From assembly GCA_025966005.1 (NCBI GenBank), contig JAOPVV010000318.1, positions 1-34,168 of the forward strand: a stretch of DNA of 34,168 nt, given 5' to 3'. A program made the translations under genes and the position numbers. A model generated the notes under the pieces. The model was not told where the DNA came from and ran no database searches. It saw only the letters and a list, made by a program, of their open reading frames with translations. The stretch comes from Frankiales bacterium. GTDB taxonomy: Bacteria > Actinomycetota > Actinomycetes > Mycobacteriales > SCTD01. Within the stretch, counting starts at the first letter, position 1. Each line of letters begins with the position of its first letter. Positions 25,797-34,168 of this stretch are shown one piece after another.

Positions 25797-26413
25797 CCGC
25801 TCCGCTGCTCTCCGGTGCCGCCCACGTCCGGGCGCTGCTCGCCGCGCTCCCGTCGCTCGACACCGACCTGGTCGACGACTGGGGACGCCGGCTGGCCGCG
25901 GTGCTGGTCGGTGGAGGTCGCCTGCTCGCCGCGGGGAACGGCGGCAGCGCGGCGCAGGCCCAGCACCTCACCGCCGAGCTGGTCGGCCGCTACCGCGACG
26001 ACCGTCCCGCGCTGTCGGCGATCGCCCTGCACGCCGAGACCTCGGCCGTGACCGCCATCGCCAACGACTACGGCTACCACCACGTCTTCGCCCGCCAGGT
26101 GCAGGCGCACGGCCGACCCGGTGACGTGCTGCTCGGGATGTCGACCAGCGGCGGCAGCGCCAACGTCCTCGCTGCCATGCGGGCCGCCCGCGACGGCGGG
26201 CTGGCCGTGTGGGCCTTCACCGGCAGCGGGCCGAACGAGATGTCGGAGCAGGCGGACGAGGCGGTGGTCGTCGACGCGCCGGCCACGGCCACCGTGCAAG
26301 AGGTGCACCAGGTCGCCCTGCACCTGCTGTGCGCCGCCGTCGACCTCGAGGTGGGCGCCGACCGGCCGAGCAGCGCGCTGTCCGGCTCCTACGACCCGTA
26401 CCCGTCCGGATGA
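25793..26413 (+). CDS. gmhA: SIS-domain D-sedoheptulose 7-phosphate isomerase
   Basis: GGGRLLAAGNGGSAAQAQHLTAELVGRYRDDRPALSAIALHAETSAVTAIANDYGYHHVFARQV...GMSTSGGSANVL. Confidence 0.93.
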   Translation: MTAPLLSGAAHVRALLAALPSLDTDLVDDWGRRLAAVLVGGGRLLAAGNGGSAAQAQHLTAELVGRYRDDRPALSAIALHAETSAVTAIANDYGYHHVFARQVQAHGRPGDVLLGMSTSGGSANVLAAMRAARDGGLAVWAFTGSGPNEMSEQADEAVVVDAPATATVQEVHQVALHLLCAAVDLEVGADRPSSALSGSYDPYPSG

Positions 26414-27774
26414 CCCTCGTCGTCGTCGGCGACGCGCTCCTCGACCGCGACCTCACCGGGACGGTCGAGCGGCTCTGCCCCGACGCGCCGGTCCCCGTGG
26501 TCGACAGCCCGGTCGAGGTCCTCCGACCCGGCGGCGCCGGGCTGGCCGCCCTGCTCGCCGCCTCCGACGGCCGCGACGTCGTGCTCGTGACGGCGCTGGC
26601 CCACGACGACCCCGGCCGCGAGCTGGCGCAGCTCCTGCGCGACGCCGGTGTCCGCGTGGTCGACCTCGGGCTCGACGGCGCCACCCCGGAGAAGGTGCGC
26701 GTCCGCAGCCAGGGCCGGTCGCTGCTCAGGCTGGACAGGGGCGGGCCCGCCGGCGCGGTCGGTGCACTGACCGGGGAGGCCCGCACGGAACTGGACGGAG
26801 CGCGGGCCGTGCTCGTGGCCGACTACGGGCGCGGCGTGGCGTCCGCGCCCGGGGTACGGGAGTGCCTGGGGGGCCTCGCCTCCGGGCGCACCCCCGTGGT
26901 CTGGGACCCGCATCCGCGCGGGGAGGAGCCGGTCGCCGGCGTCGTGCTGGCCACCCCCAACGCCAGCGAGGCCCAGCACTTCGCCCCGGGCCACGACGGT
27001 GCTCTGCTCACCGCCACCACGGCCCGCGCCCGCGAGCTGGCCCTGCGGTGGCGGGCGACGGCGGTCAGCATCACCCTGTCGGGGCGCGGGGCTCTGCTCG
27101 TCTCCGGCGACGCACCACCCACGGTGGTGCCGGCGCCGACCGTGCCCTGCCCCGACCCGTGCGGAGCGGGGGACCGGTTCGCCTCCGCCGCAGCAGGACT
27201 GGTCGCCGACGGCGCGCTGCCGTCCGAGGCCGTCACGGGTGCGGTCGCGGCCGCGAGCGCCTTCGTCGCGGCGGGCGGCGCGGCCTCGGTCCGCGTCGGA
27301 CGGGCCGCTGCGGACGCCGGCGCCGACGCGGTCGAGGTGGTCGAGAGGGTCCGTGCCGCCGGAGGCACCGTCGTCGCGACCGGCGGCTGCTTCGACCTGC
27401 TGCACGCCGGCCACGTCACGGTGCTGCAGCAGGCCCGGGCCCTCGGCGACTGCCTGGTCGTGCTCCTGAACTCCGACGCGTCCGTGGCCCGGCTCAAGGG
27501 CCCGACGCGACCGCTGCAGCGCGCGTGCGACCGGGCCACGGTGCTGCTCGCGCTGGCGTGCGTGGACGCCGTCGTCGTCTTCGACGAGGACACCCCCGTC
27601 GACGCGCTCACGACCCTGCGGCCCGACGTGTGGGCCAAGGGCGGCGACTACGCCGTCGACGACCTGCCCGAGGCCCCCGTCGTCGCCCGCTGGGGCGGGC
27701 AGGCCGTCGTCCTGCCCTACCTCGCCGGTCGCTCCACCACGTCCCTCGTCCAGGAAGCAGCGTCCCGTGCCTGA
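26410..27774 (+). CDS. hldE: Bifunctional heptose-7-phosphate kinase / heptose 1-phosphate adenylyltransferase
   Basis: PfkB half: VVVGDALLDRDLTGTVERLCPDAPVPVV, GAGDRFASA; nucleotidyltransferase half: TGGCFDLLHAGHVTVLQQARALGDCLVVLLNSDASVARLKGPTRPLQ. Confidence 0.93.
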   Translation: MTLVVVGDALLDRDLTGTVERLCPDAPVPVVDSPVEVLRPGGAGLAALLAASDGRDVVLVTALAHDDPGRELAQLLRDAGVRVVDLGLDGATPEKVRVRSQGRSLLRLDRGGPAGAVGALTGEARTELDGARAVLVADYGRGVASAPGVRECLGGLASGRTPVVWDPHPRGEEPVAGVVLATPNASEAQHFAPGHDGALLTATTARARELALRWRATAVSITLSGRGALLVSGDAPPTVVPAPTVPCPDPCGAGDRFASAAAGLVADGALPSEAVTGAVAAASAFVAAGGAASVRVGRAAADAGADAVEVVERVRAAGGTVVATGGCFDLLHAGHVTVLQQARALGDCLVVLLNSDASVARLKGPTRPLQRACDRATVLLALACVDAVVVFDEDTPVDALTTLRPDVWAKGGDYAVDDLPEAPVVARWGGQAVVLPYLAGRSTTSLVQEAASRA

Positions 27775-28462
27775 AGCCCCTCTCGGAACCGTCCTGATCA
27801 CCGGTGCGGCCAGCGGCCTGGGCGCCGCGGTCGCGGCTGCCGTCCGCGACGCGGGGGGTCGGCCCCTTGGCCTCGACCGCGCCCCCGTCGACGGCGTGCC
27901 GCACGAGGTCGTCGACCTGTCCGACACCCGGGCCGCCGAGGACGCCGTGCGGCGGCTGGTCGACGGCGCGGGCGGGGTGCTCGACGCCGTCGTCACGTCC
28001 GCCGGCACCGACCGGTGCGGCGCCCTCGCCGACGTCGACGGCGCCGACTGGGACCGCGTGGTCATGGTCAACCTGCTCGGCACGGCCGCGGTCGTGCGCG
28101 CCTCGCTGCCGTACCTGCGGTCGAGCGCCCACCCCCGCGTCGTGACGGTCGCCAGCACCCTGGGCCACCGGGCCGTCGGCGACGCGACCGCCTACTGCGC
28201 GAGCAAGTTCGGCGTCGTCGGGTTCACCCGTGCGCTGCAGGCCGAGCTGAAGGGGCAGGTGGGCGTCTCGCTGCTCACCCCCGGTGGCATGGCGACGGCC
28301 TTCTTCGACGACCGCGACGAGCAGTACAAGCCGGGGCCGGACGCCAAGCTGAACAGCCCGGAGGCGGTGGCCGCCACCGTCCTGCACGTCCTGACCCAGC
28401 CGCCCGGCTGCCAGATCTACGAGCTCGTCGTGGCATCCGCCTGGGAGGGCTCGTGGCCGTAG
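27767..28462 (+). CDS. Classical SDR family oxidoreductase
   Basis: VLITGAASGLGAAVAAAVRDAGG; TSAGTDRCG; YCASKFGVVGFTRAL. Confidence 0.9.
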   Translation: MPEAPLGTVLITGAASGLGAAVAAAVRDAGGRPLGLDRAPVDGVPHEVVDLSDTRAAEDAVRRLVDGAGGVLDAVVTSAGTDRCGALADVDGADWDRVVMVNLLGTAAVVRASLPYLRSSAHPRVVTVASTLGHRAVGDATAYCASKFGVVGFTRALQAELKGQVGVSLLTPGGMATAFFDDRDEQYKPGPDAKLNSPEAVAATVLHVLTQPPGCQIYELVVASAWEGSWP

Positions 28463-30099
28463 TCCTGGGGGTCAACGCCGTCTTCCACGACCCTGCCGCC
28501 GCGCTCGTCGCGGACGGGGTCACCGTCGCGGCGGCAGAGGAGGAGCGCTTCACCCGGCGCAAGCACGGTCACGACAACGTGCCCTTCGCCGCCTGGGAGG
28601 TGCCGGTGCACGCTGCCCGGTGGTGCCTCGAGGCCGCGGGAGCCGGCGTCGAGGACCTCGACGCGGTCGCGTACTCCTACGACCCGGCGCTCTGCCCGTC
28701 CCTCGACGGCATGCGCCTCGACGAGGTCATGACGGCCGGCTGGGAGCCGCTGCGGACCCTGTACGCCCAGCGCGCCCCGCTGCTGCTGCGCACAGCGCTG
28801 CCCGGCCTCGACCCGGGCAGCGTGCGCTTCGTGCCGCACCACGTGGCGCACGCCGCGTCGGCGTACCTCGCTGCCCCGTACGACGACTCGTCGGTGCTGG
28901 TCCTGGACGGACGGGGTGAGCGCGCCTCCTCCCTCGCCGGCCGCAACCGCGGCGGCGACCTCGAGGTGCTCGCCACCCAGGACCTGCCCTCCTCGCTGGG
29001 GCTGCTCTACGAGGAGGTCACCGAGCACCTGGGCTTCCGGCGCAGCAGCGACGAGTACAAGGTGATGGCGCTCGCCTCCTTCGGGACGCCGCGCTGGCTC
29101 GACGAGTTCCGGCACCTCGTGCGGACGACGGGCGAGGGCGGCTTCGTCGTCGAGCCGGTCGAGTGGGCGTCCTACGTCAAGCCTGGGGCCGGGGCGTCCG
29201 ACCACGTCGACCAGGACTCGGCCGACCTGGCGAGCACCGTCCAGGTGCGGCTGCAGGAGGTGCTGCTGGAGCTCGCCCGGTGGCTCCACGCGCAGACGGG
29301 CGACACGGCGCTGGTGCTGGCCGGCGGGGTCGCGCTCAACTGCGTCGCCAACAGTGTCCTGTGGGAGCACGGCCCCTTCGAGCAGGTGTGGGTCCAGCCG
29401 GCGAGCGGCGACAGCGGGACGGCACTGGGCGGTGCGATGCACCTCGCCCACCAGCTCGGGGACCAGGTGCAGCCGATGACGACCGCGGCGTTGGGTCGCT
29501 CGTGGTCCGACGCCGAGCTCGAGCAGTGGCTCCTCAGGGCGCAGGTGCCGTACACGCGGCCCGACGACATCGCCGAGGAGGTCGCCCGGTGCCTGGCCGG
29601 GGACGGCGTCGTCGCGTGGTTCCAGGGCCGCGCCGAGTACGGTCCGCGCGCGCTCGGCCACCGGTCGCTGCTGGCGCACCCCGGCTACCCGGCGAACCTC
29701 GATCGGATGAACGCGGTGAAGGGGCGTGAGCAGTTCCGCCCGGTCGCACCGATGGTGCTGCTCGACCGCGCTCACGAGGTGTTCACCGGTCCGGTGCCCT
29801 CGCCCTACATGCTCTTCACGCACGGCGTGAAGGCCGCCTGGAGGGAGCGGATCCCGGTCGTCGTCCACGTCGACGGCAGCGCGCGCGTCCAGACCGTCGA
29901 CCCCGCCGAGGAGCCCCTGGTCGCCCGGATGCTGACGAGGTTCGCGGAGCGGACGGGGATCCCGGTCGTCGTGAACACCTCGCTGAACACCGCCGGCCGA
30001 CCCGTCGTGGACGACCCCCGCGACGCCCTGGAGTGCTTCGGGTCCGGACCGATCGACCTGCTGGCGCTCGGACCGTTCGCGGTGCGACGCGCGAGATGA
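28453..30099 (+). CDS. NodU/CmcH family carbamoyltransferase
   Basis: VLGVNAVFHDPAAALVADGVTVAAAEEERFTRRKH; VPHHVAHAASAY; LAGGVALNCVANS; EYGPRALGHRSLLAHP; VVNTSLN. Confidence 0.94.
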   Translation: MAVVLGVNAVFHDPAAALVADGVTVAAAEEERFTRRKHGHDNVPFAAWEVPVHAARWCLEAAGAGVEDLDAVAYSYDPALCPSLDGMRLDEVMTAGWEPLRTLYAQRAPLLLRTALPGLDPGSVRFVPHHVAHAASAYLAAPYDDSSVLVLDGRGERASSLAGRNRGGDLEVLATQDLPSSLGLLYEEVTEHLGFRRSSDEYKVMALASFGTPRWLDEFRHLVRTTGEGGFVVEPVEWASYVKPGAGASDHVDQDSADLASTVQVRLQEVLLELARWLHAQTGDTALVLAGGVALNCVANSVLWEHGPFEQVWVQPASGDSGTALGGAMHLAHQLGDQVQPMTTAALGRSWSDAELEQWLLRAQVPYTRPDDIAEEVARCLAGDGVVAWFQGRAEYGPRALGHRSLLAHPGYPANLDRMNAVKGREQFRPVAPMVLLDRAHEVFTGPVPSPYMLFTHGVKAAWRERIPVVVHVDGSARVQTVDPAEEPLVARMLTRFAERTGIPVVVNTSLNTAGRPVVDDPRDALECFGSGPIDLLALGPFAVRRAR

Positions 30100-31010
30100 C
30101 CACCCAGGCCGAGGTGGTCGTCCCGACGCTCGGTCGGCCGTCCCTGCACGCCGTGCTCGCGCCGCTGGTCGGCCGCATCCCGGTCGTCGTCGTCGACGAC
30201 CGGGCGGGTGGCGCGGACCTCGCGCTGCCGGACGGCGTCCGCGTCCTGCGCTCGGGCGGGCGAGGGCCCGCGGCGGCACGCAACACCGGGTGGAGGGCCT
30301 GCCGGGCGCCGTGGGTCGCGTTCCTCGACGACGACGTCGTGCCGCCGGACGACTGGGTCGACCGGCTGCGCGCCGACCTGCAGGAGTGCGGCGACGACGT
30401 CGGGGGGACGCAGGGCCGCGTCCGGGTGCCGCTGCCGGCTGACCGGCGCCCGACCGACTGGGAACGGAGCACCGCCGGCCTCGAGTCCGCGGTGTGGGCG
30501 ACGGCCGACCTGGCCTACCGGCGGGAGGTGCTCGAGCAGGTCGGGGGCTTCGACGAGCGCTTCCCGCGCGCCTACCGGGAGGACGCCGACCTGGGCCTGC
30601 GTGTCGTCGCCGCCGGCTGGCGCATCGGGCAGGGGCAGCGCCGCGTCGACCACCCGGTCCGGCCGTCGTCCTGGTGGCAGAGCGTCCGCAGCCAGAGGGG
30701 CAACGCCGACGACGTCCTCATGCGCGCCCTGCACGGTCGGTCGTGGCGACGCCGCGCGCAGGTGCCGCGCGGCCGCCGGTCGTGGCACCTGACCACCACC
30801 GCGGCCCTGCTCGCGGCCGGTCACCCGCGGACCCGGCGCCCCGGGCTGCTGGTCTGGACGGCCCTCACGGCCGACTTCGCGCGGCGGCGGATCGCCCCCG
30901 GGCCGCGGACCCCGCAGGAGTTGGTGGCGATGGCCGTCACCTCTGCGGTCGTCCCGCTCGCCGCCACCGGCTGGTGGGTCGCCGGGTGGGTCCGGCTGCG
31001 ACACCGGTGA
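30096..31010 (+). CDS. Glycosyltransferase family 2
   Basis: EVVVPTLGRPSLHAVLAPLV; AARNTGWRACRAPWVAFLDDDVVPPDDW; GGFDERFPRAYREDADLGLRV. Confidence 0.92.
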   Translation: MTTQAEVVVPTLGRPSLHAVLAPLVGRIPVVVVDDRAGGADLALPDGVRVLRSGGRGPAAARNTGWRACRAPWVAFLDDDVVPPDDWVDRLRADLQECGDDVGGTQGRVRVPLPADRRPTDWERSTAGLESAVWATADLAYRREVLEQVGGFDERFPRAYREDADLGLRVVAAGWRIGQGQRRVDHPVRPSSWWQSVRSQRGNADDVLMRALHGRSWRRRAQVPRGRRSWHLTTTAALLAAGHPRTRRPGLLVWTALTADFARRRIAPGPRTPQELVAMAVTSAVVPLAATGWWVAGWVRLRHR

Positions 31011-31888
31011 GGGTGCTGGCCCTGCGCGCTCTGGGCCTCGGCGACCTGCTCACGGCGGTGCCGGCCCTGCGCGGTCTGCGGGCGGCGCAGCCGACCGCTC
31101 GCATCACGCTCGCGGCTCCTGCTCCGCTGACCGGTCTCGCCCTGCTGTCCGGCGCGGTCGACGAGGTGGTCCACGCCGTGCCCCTGGCACCGCTGCACCG
31201 CTCGCTGGGAGGGGCCGACCTGGCCGTGAACCTGCACGGACGCGGCCCCCAGAGCACCGCCGTGCTGGTCGCCTCCCGCCCGGGCCGGCTGGTGTCCTTC
31301 GGGACCACGTCGACCTGGCGGGCCGCGGAGCACGAGGTGCACCGCTGGTGCCGGCTGCTCGAGGAGGCCGGGATGCGCTGCGACAGGGATGATCTGCGCC
31401 TCGCGGTACCCGGCCCGGCGCCGACGAGGGTGCTCGTCCACTGCGGGGCGGCCCTCCCGTCGAGGCGCTGGCCGGTGGAGCGGTGGGCCGAGGTCGTCCG
31501 GAGCCTGCCGACCGACGTCCTGCTCACCGGTGGACCCGGGGAGCGCGACCGGGCGCTGCAGGTGGCCCGGCTCGCCGGCCTGGCCGCCGATGCCGTCGTC
31601 GCCGGCCGTACGACCGTGCTCGAGCTCGCCTCACTCGTCGCGGCGGCCCGCCTGGTGGTCTGCGTCGACACGGGCGTGGCCCACCTGGCGACGGCGTACG
31701 GCACCCCGTCGGTCGTGCTGTTCGGTCCGACCGACCCGGCCCTGTGGGGGCCGCCGCCCGAGCGCGAGCAGCACGTCGTGCTCTGGGCCGGGCGCACCGG
31801 CGACAACGGCGCCGCCGACGTCGACCCCGGCCTGCTCGCGCTGACCCCCGAGCGGGTCGCGCAGGCGGCGCACGGCCTGCTCCGCTGA
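31007..31888 (+). CDS. Glycosyltransferase family 9 (heptosyltransferase-like)
   Basis: RVLALRALGLGDLLTAVPALRGLRAAQP; VHCGAALPSRRWPVERWAEVV; CVDTGVAHLATAYGTPSVVLFGPTDPALWGPP; GTGA overlap with GT2. Confidence 0.92.
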   Translation: MRVLALRALGLGDLLTAVPALRGLRAAQPTARITLAAPAPLTGLALLSGAVDEVVHAVPLAPLHRSLGGADLAVNLHGRGPQSTAVLVASRPGRLVSFGTTSTWRAAEHEVHRWCRLLEEAGMRCDRDDLRLAVPGPAPTRVLVHCGAALPSRRWPVERWAEVVRSLPTDVLLTGGPGERDRALQVARLAGLAADAVVAGRTTVLELASLVAAARLVVCVDTGVAHLATAYGTPSVVLFGPTDPALWGPPPEREQHVVLWAGRTGDNGAADVDPGLLALTPERVAQAAHGLLR

Positions 31889-31899
31889 TACTGGTCGGT

Positions 31900-32931
31900 A
31901 TGAGCCTCGTGGGGAGCGGCGTGAGCGCGCTGCGCCTCCCCCGGGACGAGACGCCGCCGCTGTGGGCGGTGCTGCGCCGGGTCCTGATCGCCTTCGGCCT
32001 GCTCGGCCTGGCCGTGCTCACCGTCTTCCTCGACCGGCACGGGTACGCCGACAACGACGGCAACGGCGTCGGTCTGCTCGACGCCGTCTACTACGCCACC
32101 GTCAGCCTGTCGACGACGGGCTACGGCGACATCGCGCCGCTCACCCAGCAGGCCCGCCTGATCAACGTCCTGGTGGTCACGCCGCTGCGCGTGCTGTTCC
32201 TCATCGTCCTGGTCGGCACCACCCTCGAGGTGCTCACCGAGCGCACCCGCGAGCAGTACCGGCAGAACCGGTGGAAGGCACACATGCAGGCACACACCGT
32301 CGTCGTCGGCTACGGCACGAAGGGGCGCAGCGCCGTCCGCGCCCTGTTGGCCGACGGCTACCCGCGCGACCGGATCGTCGTCGTCGACGGCGATCCCGGT
32401 GTGGTCGCGGAGGCCAACGCCGACGGGATCGCGGCCGTGCTCGGCGACGCCACCCGCCGCGCGGTGCTGGAGCAGGCGCGGGTGCGGACGGCCGAGCGGG
32501 TCCTGGTCAGCTCGGCCCGCGACGACACGGCGATCCTCGTCGTCCTGACCGTGCGCCAGATGAACCCCGGTGCGCCGATCGTCTCGGCCGTCCGCGAGTC
32601 CGAGAACGCGCCCCTGCTCGAGCAGAGCGGCGCCACCAGCGTCGTGGTCAGCTCCGAGGCCGCCGGACGGCTGCTCGCGGTGGCGGCGGTCAGCCCGGCG
32701 ACCGGCAAGGTCGTCGAGGACCTGCTCGTGTCGCACGCCGGCCTCGAGCTCAACGAGCGCGCCGTCACGCCCGACGAGGTCGGCCGCGCCGTCCGCGACC
32801 TCGATGCGGTGGTGCTGGCCGTCCTGCGCGGTGGGCGGATCTGCCGCTACGCCTCCGACGAGGCCGACCTGCTGCTCGCGGACGACCGGCTGGTCGTCGT
32901 CCGCGACACCGGGCGACCGCACCGCGACTGA
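31900..32931 (+). CDS. Potassium channel family protein (2TM pore + RCK/TrkA-N)
   Basis: YYATVSLSTTGYGDIAPLTQQARL selectivity filter; HTVVVGYGTKGRSAVRALLADG Rossmann RCK. Confidence 0.94.
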   Translation: MSLVGSGVSALRLPRDETPPLWAVLRRVLIAFGLLGLAVLTVFLDRHGYADNDGNGVGLLDAVYYATVSLSTTGYGDIAPLTQQARLINVLVVTPLRVLFLIVLVGTTLEVLTERTREQYRQNRWKAHMQAHTVVVGYGTKGRSAVRALLADGYPRDRIVVVDGDPGVVAEANADGIAAVLGDATRRAVLEQARVRTAERVLVSSARDDTAILVVLTVRQMNPGAPIVSAVRESENAPLLEQSGATSVVVSSEAAGRLLAVAAVSPATGKVVEDLLVSHAGLELNERAVTPDEVGRAVRDLDAVVLAVLRGGRICRYASDEADLLLADDRLVVVRDTGRPHRD

Positions 32932-32935
32932 GCCC

Positions 32936-34168
32936 GTGCTCCCGGACGGGCCCCGGGTCCTGGTCGTGGGTGGCGGCCCCACGGGCCTTGCGACCGCGGC
33001 CCTGCTCGCCCAGCAGGGCGTGGCGTCGCTGCTGGTGGAGCGTCGGACCGAGCCGCACCCGCTGCCGCGCGCGGTCCACCTCGACGACGAGGTCATGCGC
33101 GTGCTGCAGCAGGTCGGGGTCGCCGGCTCGCTGCTGCCGCTGACCCGACCGGCGCTCGGGATGCGGCTGCTCGACGCCGACCTGCGGACAATGGTCGAGT
33201 TCGGACGGTCCGAGCCGGTCGGGGTGCACGGCTACCCGCAGGCCAGCATGTTCCACCAGCCCGACCTCGACCGGCTGCTGCGCGAGCACGTCGCCTCGCT
33301 CCCCGACGTGCAGGTGCGCGAGGGGGTCGAGCTGGTCGGCCTGGCCGGCACGCGGGCCACCCTGCGCGACGTGACGACCGGCCAGGTCGACGAGGTGGCG
33401 GTCGACGCCGTGCTCGGCTGCGACGGCGCGCACAGCACGGTCCGCGAGCTGCTCGGCACCGGCTGGCGCGACCTGGGCTTCGAGGAGCGCTGGCTCGTCG
33501 TCGACGTCCGCCGCACCGAGCCGCTCGGCACCTGGGACGGGGTCCACCAGGTCTGCGACCCCCGCCGTCCCTCGACGTACATGCAGGTGGGGGAGGACCG
33601 CTACCGGTGGGAGTTCCGCCTGCACGACGGCGAGTCCGCGGCCGACGTGTCGGTGGCGGAGCTGCTGCGCCCGTGGACCGACCGACCGGTCGAGGTGGTC
33701 CGCAGCGTCGAGTACGTCTTCCGCGCCCGGCTCGCCGGCCGGTGGCGCGACGGCCGCGTGCTGCTGCTCGGGGACGCCGCCCACCAGACGCCGCCGTTCG
33801 TCGGGCAGGGCCTGGGCTCCGGGCTGCGCGACGCGGCCAACCTGTCGTGGAAGCTGGCAGCGGTGCTGCACGGCGCGGCCGACGACCTGCTCGACAGCTA
33901 CGAGACCGAGCGCGCCCCGCACGCCGAGGCGCTGATCCGCACGGCCATCACCGTCGGGTGGGCCATGACCGGAGGCCAGGACCGGGCCGCGCACGTCCGC
34001 CGCGCGGCGCTGGCGCTGCTGTGCCGGCTGCCGCGGCTGACGCGGACCGTCCTCGACCGGGGCACCCCGCCGCTGCGGCCCGGGCCGGCGGTCGCGAAGG
34101 GCCGCCCGGCGGGACGGCTGCTGCCGCAGCCCCGCCCGGGGGCCGACGACCGGCTCGGTCGCGGGTGG
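32936..34168 (+). CDS. FAD-dependent monooxygenase, MhpA/aromatic hydroxylase-like (3' truncated by window)
   Basis: RVLVVGGGPTGLATAALLAQQGVASLLVERR; VDAVLGCDGAHSTVRELLG; GRVLLLGDAAHQTPPFVGQGLGSGLRDAANLSWKLAAVL. Confidence 0.92.
   Translation, partial: MLPDGPRVLVVGGGPTGLATAALLAQQGVASLLVERRTEPHPLPRAVHLDDEVMRVLQQVGVAGSLLPLTRPALGMRLLDADLRTMVEFGRSEPVGVHGYPQASMFHQPDLDRLLREHVASLPDVQVREGVELVGLAGTRATLRDVTTGQVDEVAVDAVLGCDGAHSTVRELLGTGWRDLGFEERWLVVDVRRTEPLGTWDGVHQVCDPRRPSTYMQVGEDRYRWEFRLHDGESAADVSVAELLRPWTDRPVEVVRSVEYVFRARLAGRWRDGRVLLLGDAAHQTPPFVGQGLGSGLRDAANLSWKLAAVLHGAADDLLDSYETERAPHAEALIRTAITVGWAMTGGQDRAAHVRRAALALLCRLPRLTRTVLDRGTPPLRPGPAVAKGRPAGRLLPQPRPGADDRLGRGW

Noticed and set aside
27767-28462. 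SDR as the HldD epimerase
   Set aside because: Classical SDR motifs and length, not the extended SDR architecture of HldD.
28417-30279. 620-aa minus-strand ORF
   Set aside because: Antisense shadow of the carbamoyltransferase; no recognisable motifs.

Overview
High-GC actinobacterial chromosomal window of about 34 kb, almost fully coding. From left to right: (i) clpS (partial), DUF2017, a mec-cysO-cysM sulfur-carrier cysteine pathway, an MBL-fold hydrolase, rph and rdgB; (ii) a methyltransferase and a MEDS-domain sensor gene; (iii) a minus-strand surface-glycan operon (UXS-like SDR, GT2, GT39-like); (iv) a tRNA with UAG anticodon, a Leu-like D-arm and A73 but only a 5-nt variable loop, physically overlapped by a frameshifted HNH endonuclease gene; (v) a Mop-like regulator with modABC, bcp, a GH15 enzyme, DUF3618 and DUF427; (vi) bioA-bioD without bioF or bioB, beside a decayed transglutaminase and an Asp/His-repeat mini-ORF; (vii) enoyl-CoA hydratase, an uncharacterized protein and an SDR; (viii) a 9-gene operon in which every junction overlaps, combining a full ADP-heptose precursor set (gmhB, gmhA, hldE) with two GT9 glycosyltransferases, GT4, GT2, an SDR and a NodU/CmcH-type carbamoyltransferase; (ix) a K+ channel and an FAD monooxygenase (partial). 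The strongest leads are the short-variable-arm tRNA(UAG) with its HNH overlap, the carbamoyl/heptose glycan operon, two likely CTG-initiated genes at CTGA junctions, a duplicated-module leader upstream of the MEDS gene, and the Asp/His mini-ORF coupled to bioD. No CRISPR array, transposase or prophage was seen. All homology calls are from motif recognition; no searches were run.
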